From Candidatus Faecivivens stercoripullorum (GTDB taxonomy: Bacteria; Bacillota; Clostridia; Oscillospirales; Ruminococcaceae), in contig DVLW01000086.1 in assembly GCA_018715285.1 (NCBI GenBank), positions 1 to 5,659 of the forward strand: a stretch of DNA of 5,659 bases, in the 5' to 3' direction. Below, one piece after another: positions 1 through 5,338 of this stretch. The position numbers and the translations under genes are program-made. The notes beneath the pieces were generated by a model, which had not been told where the DNA came from, did no database searches, and saw only the letters and a list, made by a program, of their open reading frames with translations. Numbering within the stretch: the stretch's first letter is position 1; each line of letters begins with the position of its first letter.

Positions 1-614
1 TCCTGGGCCTGAGAGTTCATGACCGACAGTTTTTCCCGCAGATTCTGATAAATTGGGCGTACCTTGCGGGAATAGATGAACGAAGCAAAGAAAATTACCG
101 GCAGAATGACGCAGAGCGCCAGTGTAAACAAAACGTCGGTGCACAGAAAATAAATCAGAACCGCAAAAAACAGTACAATACTTTCCAGTGCGACGCGGCA
201 GTCCCATGCGGTTACATGGCGTACCATGTCCAGATCTCCGGTCAGTCTGGTCATCAGGTCGCCAGTGCGGTTTTTGTCATAAAACTTCATATCCTGGCGC
301 TGAAGATTGCGGTAAATGACAGCTCTGATATTGGCGACCAGCCCGGTACTGGATTTTTCACACAGCATGACCATGATATAGCCAATGCCGGTTCTCAGCA
401 GGGTGAAACCAATCATGATGGCAACCAGCGGAATCAGCAGATTGATCTGAGGAGATACCCCTTCAGCCGGTGCCAGAATCTTATCGACGATCAGGCGGGA
501 AACCGTGGGGTTTACCAGCTGAAGCAACGCCATGATGACAACCAGACACATGGCGGTGATAAATTGCTTTCGGTACCCCTTCATATTTTCCCAGATCCAC
601 TTGATGGGAAACAT
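1..614 (-). CDS. ABC exporter, N-terminal transmembrane domain (partial, runs off left edge)
   Basis: The minus strand reads open from an ATG at 614-612 to the window edge, giving 204 complete codons. The start is chosen because an AAGGTG ribosome binding site (plus strand 621-626) lies 6 nt upstream. The protein begins MFPIKWIWENMKGYRKQF and shows hydrophobic segments at about residues 18-40, 57-83 and 143-181, typical of the type-1 ABC exporter membrane domain. After TM2 comes the cytoplasmic-loop signature FYDKNRTGDLMTRLTGDLD (residues 111-129), a pattern of multidrug and lipid ABC exporters that couples to the nucleotide-binding domain. The ATPase domain (Walker A, ABC signature, Walker B) would lie beyond the edge, so it is inferred. 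Such genes often come as heterodimer pairs; a partner could follow off-window. It would act in the cytoplasmic membrane. The substrate cannot be told from this part. Confidence 0.88.
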   Translation of the reverse strand, partial: MFPIKWIWENMKGYRKQFITAMCLVVIMALLQLVNPTVSRLIVDKILAPAEGVSPQINLLIPLVAIMIGFTLLRTGIGYIMVMLCEKSSTGLVANIRAVIYRNLQRQDMKFYDKNRTGDLMTRLTGDLDMVRHVTAWDCRVALESIVLFFAVLIYFLCTDVLFTLALCVILPVIFFASFIYSRKVRPIYQNLREKLSVMNSQAQ

Positions 615-643
615 ACAATTCACCTTACCTTTGCAGGAAAATG

Positions 644-695
644 GATTACAGATCAGGCAGAAATTCATTACAGCGGAGCTCCATTTGCTGTAATC
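644..695 (-). promoter_or_regulatory. Leader of the ABC gene with two competing hairpins
   Basis: Within the predicted 5' leader, GCTGTAAT (687-694) is perfectly complementary to ATTACAGC (667-674), and the overlapping CTGTAATC (688-695) is perfectly complementary to GATTACAG (644-651). The two stems share one arm, so only one can form at a time. The inner hairpin loop also contains the palindrome GGAGCTCC (675-682). No known riboswitch or T-box consensus was recognised. The element may be structured RNA or an operator; its function is inferred only. Confidence 0.4.
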
Positions 696-738
696 AGGTG
701 CAACTGCCCGGACAGGTTCTATTCAACTTGTCAGTGAC

Positions 739-747
739 ATTATAGCA
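739..747 (-). promoter_or_regulatory. Extended -10 promoter for the ABC exporter gene
   Basis: On the minus strand TGC followed by TATAAT (plus 744-739, with the TG at 747-746) forms a good extended -10 element. The -35 position about 17 nt upstream (CTTTTC-like) is weak, as is common for extended -10 promoters. Transcription would begin near 732, leaving a leader of about 118 nt before the ATG at 614. Other TATAAT-like strings occur in this AT-rich stretch, but none has a better -35 partner. Confidence 0.55.
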
Positions 748-967
748 TGAAGTGTAAAAATGAAAAGACTTTTTCTATAAAAACATCTATAAAGTTTTTG
801 ACAAAACCCGGTGTAAAAAAGACAAATTATACAAAAGAAATGTATCATATTATACTGAAATTGAAAACAAAGCCCCTATTTAATAGGAAGGAAAATTTGC
901 AGGAGAAAGTATTGATAAGTTGCAAAATAGATCAGGCATTCAAGTAATAATATCTTGTTATATAAAG

Positions 968-1009
968 AAAAACAGGGATGCCGTAAACATTTACGACATC
1001 CCTGTTTTT
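968..1009 (-). terminator. Intrinsic terminator of the NrdD-like gene
   Basis: Thirteen-base arms at 968-980 and 997-1009 pair perfectly; after one C/A mismatch (981/996) a further five pairs (982-986 with 991-995) close on an ACAT loop. On the minus strand the stem's 3' arm ends in TTTTT followed by CTTTATAT, giving a U-rich tail. It starts 9 bases after the stop codon of the NrdD-like gene. The plus strand also shows a T-run, so it could act in both directions. Confidence 0.9.
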
Positions 1010-1017
1010 GGTGTTAT

Positions 1018-1308
1018 TCATTCCAGTGTTTCAAAATTGCCGATACCATGTTTAACACGGTCCTCAACCTCTGCGCGTTTGGCATCGTTGAACCGGTCAA
1101 GTGTACCGACCAGATAACCGGTAATCCGACGAATCCGTTCAAAGGGTTCCGGCTCCAGCTGCCAGGACAGGTCGACGTAATCTCCGTCCAGACGAATATC
1201 GATGGAGGCAAATTTCCGTCCGGGATATTTATCTTTCACATAGCGGACATATGCATCTTGCTCCTGTTGGGAAATGTTTCCGCCGGTTACGGTAACAGTG
1301 GTATTCAT
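1018..1308 (-). CDS. Small stand-alone protein resembling the NrdD C-terminal glycyl-radical domain
   Basis: A 96-residue protein starting at ATG 1308-1306, with an AGGAG-type ribosome binding site at 1316-1320, stop TGA at 1020-1018. Residues 58-90 (with RRITGYLVG at 60-68, then DRFNDAKRAEVEDRVKHGIG) match, by my recollection, the tail of class III anaerobic ribonucleotide reductase NrdD, where E. coli has RRVCGYLG carrying radical Gly681, then FNAGKQEEVKRRVKH. Gly64 here sits 32 residues from the C-terminus; Gly681 sits 31 from the end of E. coli NrdD. The reductase's 10-stranded barrel is absent, and the cysteine pairs of the NrdD zinc site are missing: this protein has no cysteine at all. 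The N-terminal half (residues 33-56, alternating hydrophobic and charged) looks like beta structure. Similar short proteins in Clostridia are, I believe, annotated as anaerobic ribonucleoside-triphosphate reductase. It lacks catalytic parts, so it cannot be a reductase alone. It could be a spare radical domain analogous to GrcA/YfiD for pyruvate formate-lyase, or a regulator. It has its own promoter and terminator. Confidence 0.85.
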   Translation of the reverse strand: MNTTVTVTGGNISQQEQDAYVRYVKDKYPGRKFASIDIRLDGDYVDLSWQLEPEPFERIRRITGYLVGTLDRFNDAKRAEVEDRVKHGIGNFETLE

Positions 1309-1377
1309 ATTCCTTCTCCTTTCAAAATGTAGTACACAAAATGTAAGTTATACACTAGATATGGGTGCATTAACTAT

Positions 1378-1406
1378 ACTATACCCCTCTTTTGCCGGGT
1401 TGTCAA
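1378..1406 (-). promoter_or_regulatory. Sigma-A promoter of the NrdD-like gene
   Basis: On the minus strand the -35 is TTGACA (plus 1401-1406) and the -10 is TATAGT (plus 1378-1383), separated by exactly 17 bp. Transcription would start near 1371, giving a leader of about 63 nt. The -35 is centred in an inverted repeat TTTTGCC (1390-1396) / GGCAAAA (1412-1418). Confidence 0.85.
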
Positions 1407-1418
1407 GGGCAGGCAAAA
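1390..1418. promoter_or_regulatory. Candidate operator centred on the -35 of the NrdD-like gene
   Basis: TTTTGCC at 1390-1396 and GGCAAAA at 1412-1418 are perfect 7-bp inverted arms with a 15-bp spacer, centred on the -35 hexamer at 1401-1406. Arm centres are 22 bp apart, about two helical turns, as expected for a dimeric regulator. The regulator is not identified. Confidence 0.4.
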
Positions 1419-1454
1419 AGATATTCCCGGACAGACTTCAAAAGCCCTTGACAA
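1400..1454. repeat. 11-bp perfect inverted repeat containing both divergent -35 boxes
   Basis: TTGTCAAGGGC at 1400-1410 is the exact reverse complement of GCCCTTGACAA at 1444-1454. Each arm includes a TTGACA -35 box plus four extra matching bases on the upstream side (GCCC) and one downstream. Six of the eleven matched positions follow from both promoters being consensus; the other five do not, so a shared binding site at both -35 boxes is possible. Confidence 0.6.
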
Positions 1455-1476
1455 TATAGGTCATACAAATTATAAT
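1448..1476 (+). promoter_or_regulatory. Consensus sigma-A promoter of ilvD
   Basis: TTGACA at 1448-1453 and TATAAT at 1471-1476 with a 17-bp spacer: a perfect consensus housekeeping promoter. Transcription would start near 1483, leaving a leader of about 64 nt with a small CCCGC-TTGT-GCGGG hairpin (1496-1509). A 7-bp direct repeat TCATACA flanks the -10 (1461-1467 and 1481-1487), one copy in the spacer and one at the start point. The leader is too short for a T-box. Confidence 0.88.
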
Positions 1477-1546
1477 AAAATCATACAGGAAATAACCCGC
1501 TTGTGCGGGATTTGAAAAGATCAATAAATGGAAAGGATCTGGATTT

Positions 1547-3220
1547 ATGAGAAGTGATCACGTCAAAAAGGGCGCTAACTGCGCAGCGTCCCGTTCGCTG
1601 TTCAATGCGCTTGGGTATACCCGTGAGGAGATGGAACGTCCGCTGATCGGTGTCGTTTCCAGCTGGAATGAGATTGTTCCCGGTCATATGAATCTGGATA
1701 AGATTGCACAGGCAGTCAAAATGGGCGTCGCAATGGCTGGCGGTACTCCGATTGTGATTCCGGCAATCGCTGTCTGCGATGGTATCGCAATGGGACATAT
1801 CGGTATGAAATATTCACTGGTCACTCGTGATCTGATTGCCGATTCTACTGAGGCAATGGCGATGGCGCATCAGTTTGACGGCCTGGTCATGATCCCGAAC
1901 TGTGATAAAAACGTACCCGGTCTGCTGATGGCAGCTGCCCGTCTGAATATCCCGACGGTATTTGTTTCCGGCGGCCCGATGCTCGCTGGTCATATGGATG
2001 GACATAAGACTTCGCTTTCTTCGATGTTTGAGGCACAGGGCGCGTACAATGCCGGTAAAATCGATGAGGAAAAGCTGCATGAATGGGAAGAAAATACCTG
2101 TCCTACCTGCGGCTCCTGCTCGGGTATGTACACCGCAAACTCGATGAACTGCCTGACTGAGGTACTGGGTATGGGCCTGCGCGGCAACGGTACTATTCCA
2201 GCTGTCTACTCTCAGCGTATCCAGTTGGCTAAACATGCCGGTATGAAGGTCATGGAGATGGTCGAAAAGAATATCCGTCCTCGTGATATCATGACCTATG
2301 AGGCTTTTGAGAACGCACTGACGATGGATATGGCGCTCGGATGCTCCACCAACTCGATGCTGCACCTTCCCGCAATTGCTCATGAATGCGGTATTGAACT
2401 GAATATGGACATTGCCAACCGTATTTCGGAAAAGGTCCCCAACGTCTGCCATCTGGCACCTGCCGGCCCGACCTATATGGAAGACCTTAATGCCGCTGGT
2501 GGTATTTATGCGGTTATGAAGGAAATTGCCGACCTTGGACTCCTGCATACCGATCTGATGACCGTTACTGGTAAGACTGTCGCAGAAAATATCAAAGATG
2601 CTGTCAACCTCAATCCGGAAGTTATCCGTCCGACGGATAACCCCTATTCCAAGACCGGTGGTATTGCGGTTCTGCGCGGTAACCTGGCGCCTGATTCCTG
2701 TGTCGTCAAGAGAAGCGCAGTTGCACCGGAAATGCTGGTACATGAAGGTCCTGCACGCTGCTATGACTCGGAGGAAGAAGCACAGGCTGCTATTGACGCA
2801 GGTCAGATCAATGACGGTGATGTCGTTGTCATCCGCTACGAAGGCCCGAAAGGCGGTCCTGGCATGCGTGAGATGCTGACACCTACCTCTGCAATTCAGG
2901 GACGCGGTCAGGGTTCTACCGTTGCGCTGATTACCGATGGACGGTTCTCTGGTGCGACCCGTGGCGCTTCGATTGGTCACGTTTCTCCTGAAGCTGCTGT
3001 CGGCGGCCCGATTGCGCTGGTCAAAGATGGAGATATCATTGCAATTGATATTCCTAACCATTCGATTACCCTTAAGGTCAGCGACGAAGAGCTGGCTGCC
3101 CGTAAGGCTGCATGGAAACCCCGTGCACCGAAAATCAATACCGGCTATCTGGCCCGTTATGCTTCGCTGGTTACTTCCGGTAACCGCGGTGCTGTACTGG
3201 AGGTTCCCAAGTCGGAATAA
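1547..3220 (+). CDS. ilvD: Dihydroxy-acid dehydratase IlvD
   Basis: A 557-residue protein that dehydrates 2,3-dihydroxy-isovalerate and 2,3-dihydroxy-3-methylvalerate to the 2-keto acids, the third common step of valine, leucine and isoleucine synthesis, in the cytoplasm. Start ATG 1547 follows AAAGGA (1532-1537) at 9 nt. Visible family motifs: VCDGIAMGHIGM (76-87) with the Mg-ligand Asp78; IPNCDK (116-121) with iron-sulfur ligand Cys119, Asp120 and the lysine that is carbamylated in this family; CPTCGSCSGM (185-194) with the cluster cysteine of the GSCSG loop (Cys191); GPKGGPGM (433-440) with the nearby Glu442; and DGRFSGATRG (464-473), whose Ser468 is the proposed catalytic base. The N-terminal motif reads VPGH, as in the E. 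coli and Bacillus IlvD branch, rather than the PCN of three-cysteine dehydratases. Length fits the short IlvD form (about 550-560). No other ilv or leu gene adjoins it; a terminator follows directly, so it is probably monocistronic. Confidence 0.98.
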   Translation: MRSDHVKKGANCAASRSLFNALGYTREEMERPLIGVVSSWNEIVPGHMNLDKIAQAVKMGVAMAGGTPIVIPAIAVCDGIAMGHIGMKYSLVTRDLIADSTEAMAMAHQFDGLVMIPNCDKNVPGLLMAAARLNIPTVFVSGGPMLAGHMDGHKTSLSSMFEAQGAYNAGKIDEEKLHEWEENTCPTCGSCSGMYTANSMNCLTEVLGMGLRGNGTIPAVYSQRIQLAKHAGMKVMEMVEKNIRPRDIMTYEAFENALTMDMALGCSTNSMLHLPAIAHECGIELNMDIANRISEKVPNVCHLAPAGPTYMEDLNAAGGIYAVMKEIADLGLLHTDLMTVTGKTVAENIKDAVNLNPEVIRPTDNPYSKTGGIAVLRGNLAPDSCVVKRSAVAPEMLVHEGPARCYDSEEEAQAAIDAGQINDGDVVVIRYEGPKGGPGMREMLTPTSAIQGRGQGSTVALITDGRFSGATRGASIGHVSPEAAVGGPIALVKDGDIIAIDIPNHSITLKVSDEELAARKAAWKPRAPKINTGYLARYASLVTSGNRGAVLEVPKSE

Positions 3221-3240
3221 TTGCGTGGTTTGATTGATGG

Positions 3241-3273
3241 CAGGCTGTCCGCTACTGCGGGCAGCCTGTTTTT
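3241..3273 (+). terminator. Intrinsic terminator of ilvD
   Basis: CAGGCTG (3241-3247) pairs with CAGCCTG (3262-3268), then a T-G wobble (3248/3261) and CCGC (3249-3252) with GCGG (3257-3260), closing on a TACT loop. A TTTTT run follows at 3269-3273. It begins 20 bases after the ilvD stop codon. Confidence 0.93.
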
Positions 3274-3283
3274 ATGTATGCAG

Positions 3284-3325
3284 AAAAAAATCCCGAATAG
3301 CCGGAATAAACCGGTTATACGGGAT
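3284..3325 (-). terminator. Intrinsic terminator of the P-type ATPase gene
   Basis: Minus-strand hairpin: ATCCCG (3290-3295) pairs with CGGGAT (3320-3325); the inner AATAG/TTATA segment pairs except for one A-A mismatch and a G-T wobble, and CCGG/CCGG (3301-3304 with 3311-3314) closes on an AATAAA loop. On the minus strand a run of seven T (3290-3284) follows. It lies about 20 bases past the ATPase stop, back-to-back with the ilvD terminator, insulating the convergent genes. Confidence 0.9.
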
Positions 3326-3346
3326 CTTTGCGTGTAGAGAAAAGTT

Positions 3347-5215
3347 TTATCTCTTTTTCCATTTCAGCAGCAGTGCCGAATTGATAATAACGAGGACAGA
3401 GCCGGCATTATGTACCAGCGCGCCGACAACCGGCCCGAGAATACCGGTAATGGCAAGTATAATTGCCAGGAAATTGAGTCCCATAGAGAAAGAAAGGTTG
3501 ATTTTGATGGTTTTCATCATTCTTTTTGCGAGAGCCATCAGGTGGGGAAGCTCCTTGATCTCATCGTCTACAAGGGCAATGTCAGCAGCATCTACCGCAA
3601 TATCGCTTCCAATACCGCCCATGGCGATACCGACATCTGCCTTTTTCAGTGCAGGTGCGTCATTGATACCGTCGCCGATCATGCAGACTTTGCTGCCATT
3701 TTTCTGGAAAGAATCGATATGAGACAGTTTATCTTCCGGCAGACAGCCGGCGTAAACATGACTGATTCCAAGCTGAGCGGCAATTGTATCAGCTGCGTTT
3801 TGATGGTCGCCCGTCAGCAGAACAGGTTCGACGCCAATCTGCCGCAGGGAAGCGATCATCTTTTTACTGTCATCCCGAACGGTATCCGAAAGAACCAGAT
3901 AACCTGCCAGTATGCCGTCGATTGCGGTATAGATAACGGTACAGCCCTTTTTGAGATATTTGCTGGTATTTTCCGCCAGTTCACCGGATAACGTCGCCTT
4001 GACATTTTTGGTAATGAATTTTAGGTTCCCGGCCAGTATCTGTTTTCCGCCGACCATTGCCATGACGCCTTCTCCGGGAATCATACGGAATTCTTCGGCA
4101 GCGTCCGGTTTGCTGCCATAGCAGCGGACAATGGCTTTTCCGAGCGGATGTTCGCTCATCTGCTCGGCCGCAGCGGTAAATCGATAGATATCGTCCGGAC
4201 TGTAATCCGAGACCGTTTCCGATGCAATAACGACAGGTGTCCCATAGGTCAGGGTACCGGTTTTGTCAAAGGTGACTTTTGATACTTCAGCCAGCCGTTC
4301 CAGTGCGTCTCCCTGTCTAACCAGGAAACCATGCTTTGTAGCATTGCCAATCGCCGCCATAATTGCGGTTGGTGTGGCCAGTACCAGCGCACAGGGGCAG
4401 AAGACGACCAGAATGGTTACTGCACGGATAATTTCACCCGAAATAAGCCAGGTGAGTGCCGCAGCCGTCAATGCGATAATGACAATCCATGTTGCCCATC
4501 TGTCAGCCAGCCCGACGATTTTTGCCTTGCCTGCGTCTGCCGACTGAACCAGCCGGATCATTCTCTGGATAGAACTGTCTTCGCCGACTTTTGTCGCTCT
4601 CATCTCAAAAGCACCGAACTGGTTGACGGTACCACTGGATACCTCATCGCCTGCCGACTTGTCCACAGGCAGTGATTCACCCGTCATGACCGCCTGATTG
4701 ACTGAGGTTTCGCCCGAAAGGATAATACCATCTACCGGTACGGTTTCTCCGGGAAGCACCCGAATCAGATCATTCACCTGTACCTGTTGCGCAGGAATAA
4801 TCTTTTCCGTTCCATCTGTAATGACTCTTGCAGTCTGAGGCGTGAGGTGGACCAGCTTTTCAATTCCGGCTCTTGCCTTTGCGACGGTCAGATCTTCCAG
4901 CAGACCGCCCAGCTGCATGATAAATGCCACTTCACCGGCCGCAAAATCCTCTCCAATCAAAACTGACGCAATCAACGCCAGTGAAACCAGCACGTCTGCC
5001 TTGATATCAAATGCGGTAATCAGCCCGATGATAGCTTCCAGAATAATCGGGATTCCGCAAAGAATAATGGCAATCCACGCCGCGTCAAAGGGAAGAGGCA
5101 GCAGGTCAAAAATACTGGCAATCAGGGCAACGCCGGAAATTACGAGAAATGCAATATCCTTTTTGGTACCGCCCAGCTCCATCAGCTGCTCCACCTTTTC
5201 GATGACTTTCCTCAT
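3347..5215 (-). CDS. P1B-type heavy-metal-translocating ATPase
   Basis: A metal-exporting P-type ATPase of the cytoplasmic membrane, 622 residues from ATG 5215-5213. An in-frame ATG two codons upstream (5221) sits only 1 nt from the AAGAAGG ribosome binding site (5223-5229), while 5215 is 7 nt away, so 5215 is preferred. Order of parts: eight predicted membrane segments (about 22-40, 47-69, 73-88, 90-107, 242-260, 264-287, 574-592, 594-617); actuator TGES (178-181); CPC ion-binding motif in TM6 (273-275, CPCALVLATPTA); phosphorylation site DKTGT (317-321); the HP motif SEHPL (H356); hinge GDGINDAP (514-521). There is no N-terminal metal-binding domain and no CxxC. TM7 has Asn in GLNF, and TM8 reads HNAGSVLVIINS (602-613), lacking the Met-Ser-Ser copper signature and the Asp-Gly of Zn/Cd/Pb pumps. 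The CsoR-type repressor just upstream suggests copper, but Mn, Zn, Cd or another metal is possible. It is transcribed from its own promoter. Confidence 0.95.
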   Translation of the reverse strand: MRKVIEKVEQLMELGGTKKDIAFLVISGVALIASIFDLLPLPFDAAWIAIILCGIPIILEAIIGLITAFDIKADVLVSLALIASVLIGEDFAAGEVAFIMQLGGLLEDLTVAKARAGIEKLVHLTPQTARVITDGTEKIIPAQQVQVNDLIRVLPGETVPVDGIILSGETSVNQAVMTGESLPVDKSAGDEVSSGTVNQFGAFEMRATKVGEDSSIQRMIRLVQSADAGKAKIVGLADRWATWIVIIALTAAALTWLISGEIIRAVTILVVFCPCALVLATPTAIMAAIGNATKHGFLVRQGDALERLAEVSKVTFDKTGTLTYGTPVVIASETVSDYSPDDIYRFTAAAEQMSEHPLGKAIVRCYGSKPDAAEEFRMIPGEGVMAMVGGKQILAGNLKFITKNVKATLSGELAENTSKYLKKGCTVIYTAIDGILAGYLVLSDTVRDDSKKMIASLRQIGVEPVLLTGDHQNAADTIAAQLGISHVYAGCLPEDKLSHIDSFQKNGSKVCMIGDGINDAPALKKADVGIAMGGIGSDIAVDAADIALVDDEIKELPHLMALAKRMMKTIKINLSFSMGLNFLAIILAITGILGPVVGALVHNAGSVLVIINSALLLKWKKR

Positions 5216-5231
5216 TGTCATACCTTCTTTC

Positions 5232-5249
5232 TATACCTATAGGGGTATA
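5232..5249. promoter_or_regulatory. Probable CsoR-type metal-responsive operator
   Basis: TATACC (5232-5237) and GGTATA (5244-5249) are perfect inverted arms around TATAGG; the core ACCTATAGGGGT resembles the ATACCC-spacer-GGGTAT sites of copper-responsive CsoR repressors. It covers the predicted ATPase start of transcription, immediately downstream of the -10, so a bound repressor would block initiation. The CsoR-like gene lies about 90 bp upstream, supporting the pairing. Confidence 0.7.
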
Positions 5250-5254
5250 TGTAT

Positions 5255-5283
5255 AGTATATCTTTCCGGAAATCTGATGTCAA
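5255..5283 (-). promoter_or_regulatory. Sigma-A promoter of the P-type ATPase gene
   Basis: On the minus strand TTGACA (plus 5278-5283) and TATACT (plus 5255-5260) are separated by 17 bp. Transcription would start near 5248, inside the inverted repeat at 5232-5249. The ATPase therefore has a promoter distinct from that of the upstream repressor gene, whose terminator overlaps the region just beyond. Confidence 0.88.
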
Positions 5284-5293
5284 GCATTTACAT

Positions 5294-5318
5294 AAAAAAA
5301 GACAGCCCGAAAGCTGTC
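5294..5318 (-). terminator. Intrinsic terminator of the CsoR-like gene
   Basis: GACAGC (5301-5306) pairs with GCTGTC (5313-5318) around a CCGAAA loop; on the minus strand seven T (5300-5294) follow. It lies about 20 bases after the repressor stop codon and just upstream of the ATPase -35, separating the two transcripts. Confidence 0.88.
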
Positions 5319-5338
5319 CTATAAGAATATTCAGATTA

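Larger units (their letters stand above)
615..967. other. AT-rich intergenic region upstream of the ABC gene
   Basis: This stretch between the terminator of the NrdD-like gene and the ABC exporter start holds no convincing gene. It contains the ABC promoter and leader described separately, plus a small palindrome CCTATT-T-AATAGG at 875-887. A short lysine-rich open frame on the plus strand (747-947) has AT-rich, repetitive composition and no ribosome binding site, so it is not called as a gene. Confidence 0.6.

Noticed and set aside
216..737. 173-residue plus-strand open frame opposite the ABC exporter
   Set aside because: It is antisense to a recognisable membrane domain, its product is rich in Gln, His and Asp with no motif, and no ribosome binding site is visible.
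651..939. Direct repeat GATCAGGCA at 651-659 and again near 930
   Set aside because: A nine-base match with no regular spacing or flanking similarity; probably chance.
747..947. 66-residue lysine-rich open frame on the plus strand between the ABC gene and the NrdD-like gene
   Set aside because: It has low-complexity AT-rich composition, no ribosome binding site and no family resemblance; it overlaps the ABC promoter on the other strand.
1496..1509. CCCGC-TTGT-GCGGG hairpin as a terminator
   Set aside because: It has a short five-pair stem and no T-run on the plus strand, and it lies inside the ilvD leader.
1483..1546. T-box riboswitch ahead of ilvD
   Set aside because: The leader is only about 64 nt and lacks the T-box sequence and a terminator hairpin; only a small CCCGC/GCGGG stem is present.
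1528..1557. Nine-codon mini-ORF (MERIWIYEK) overlapping the ilvD start, with two Ile codons
   Set aside because: It has no upstream ribosome binding site, no terminator/antiterminator pair follows, and it overlaps the ilvD start out of frame. It is most likely chance, not an attenuation leader peptide.
1814..3061. Long minus-strand open frame opposite ilvD
   Set aside because: It is antisense to a clearly coding gene, with a translation rich in Arg, His, Cys and Asn and no motif. It is a shadow of ilvD codon use.
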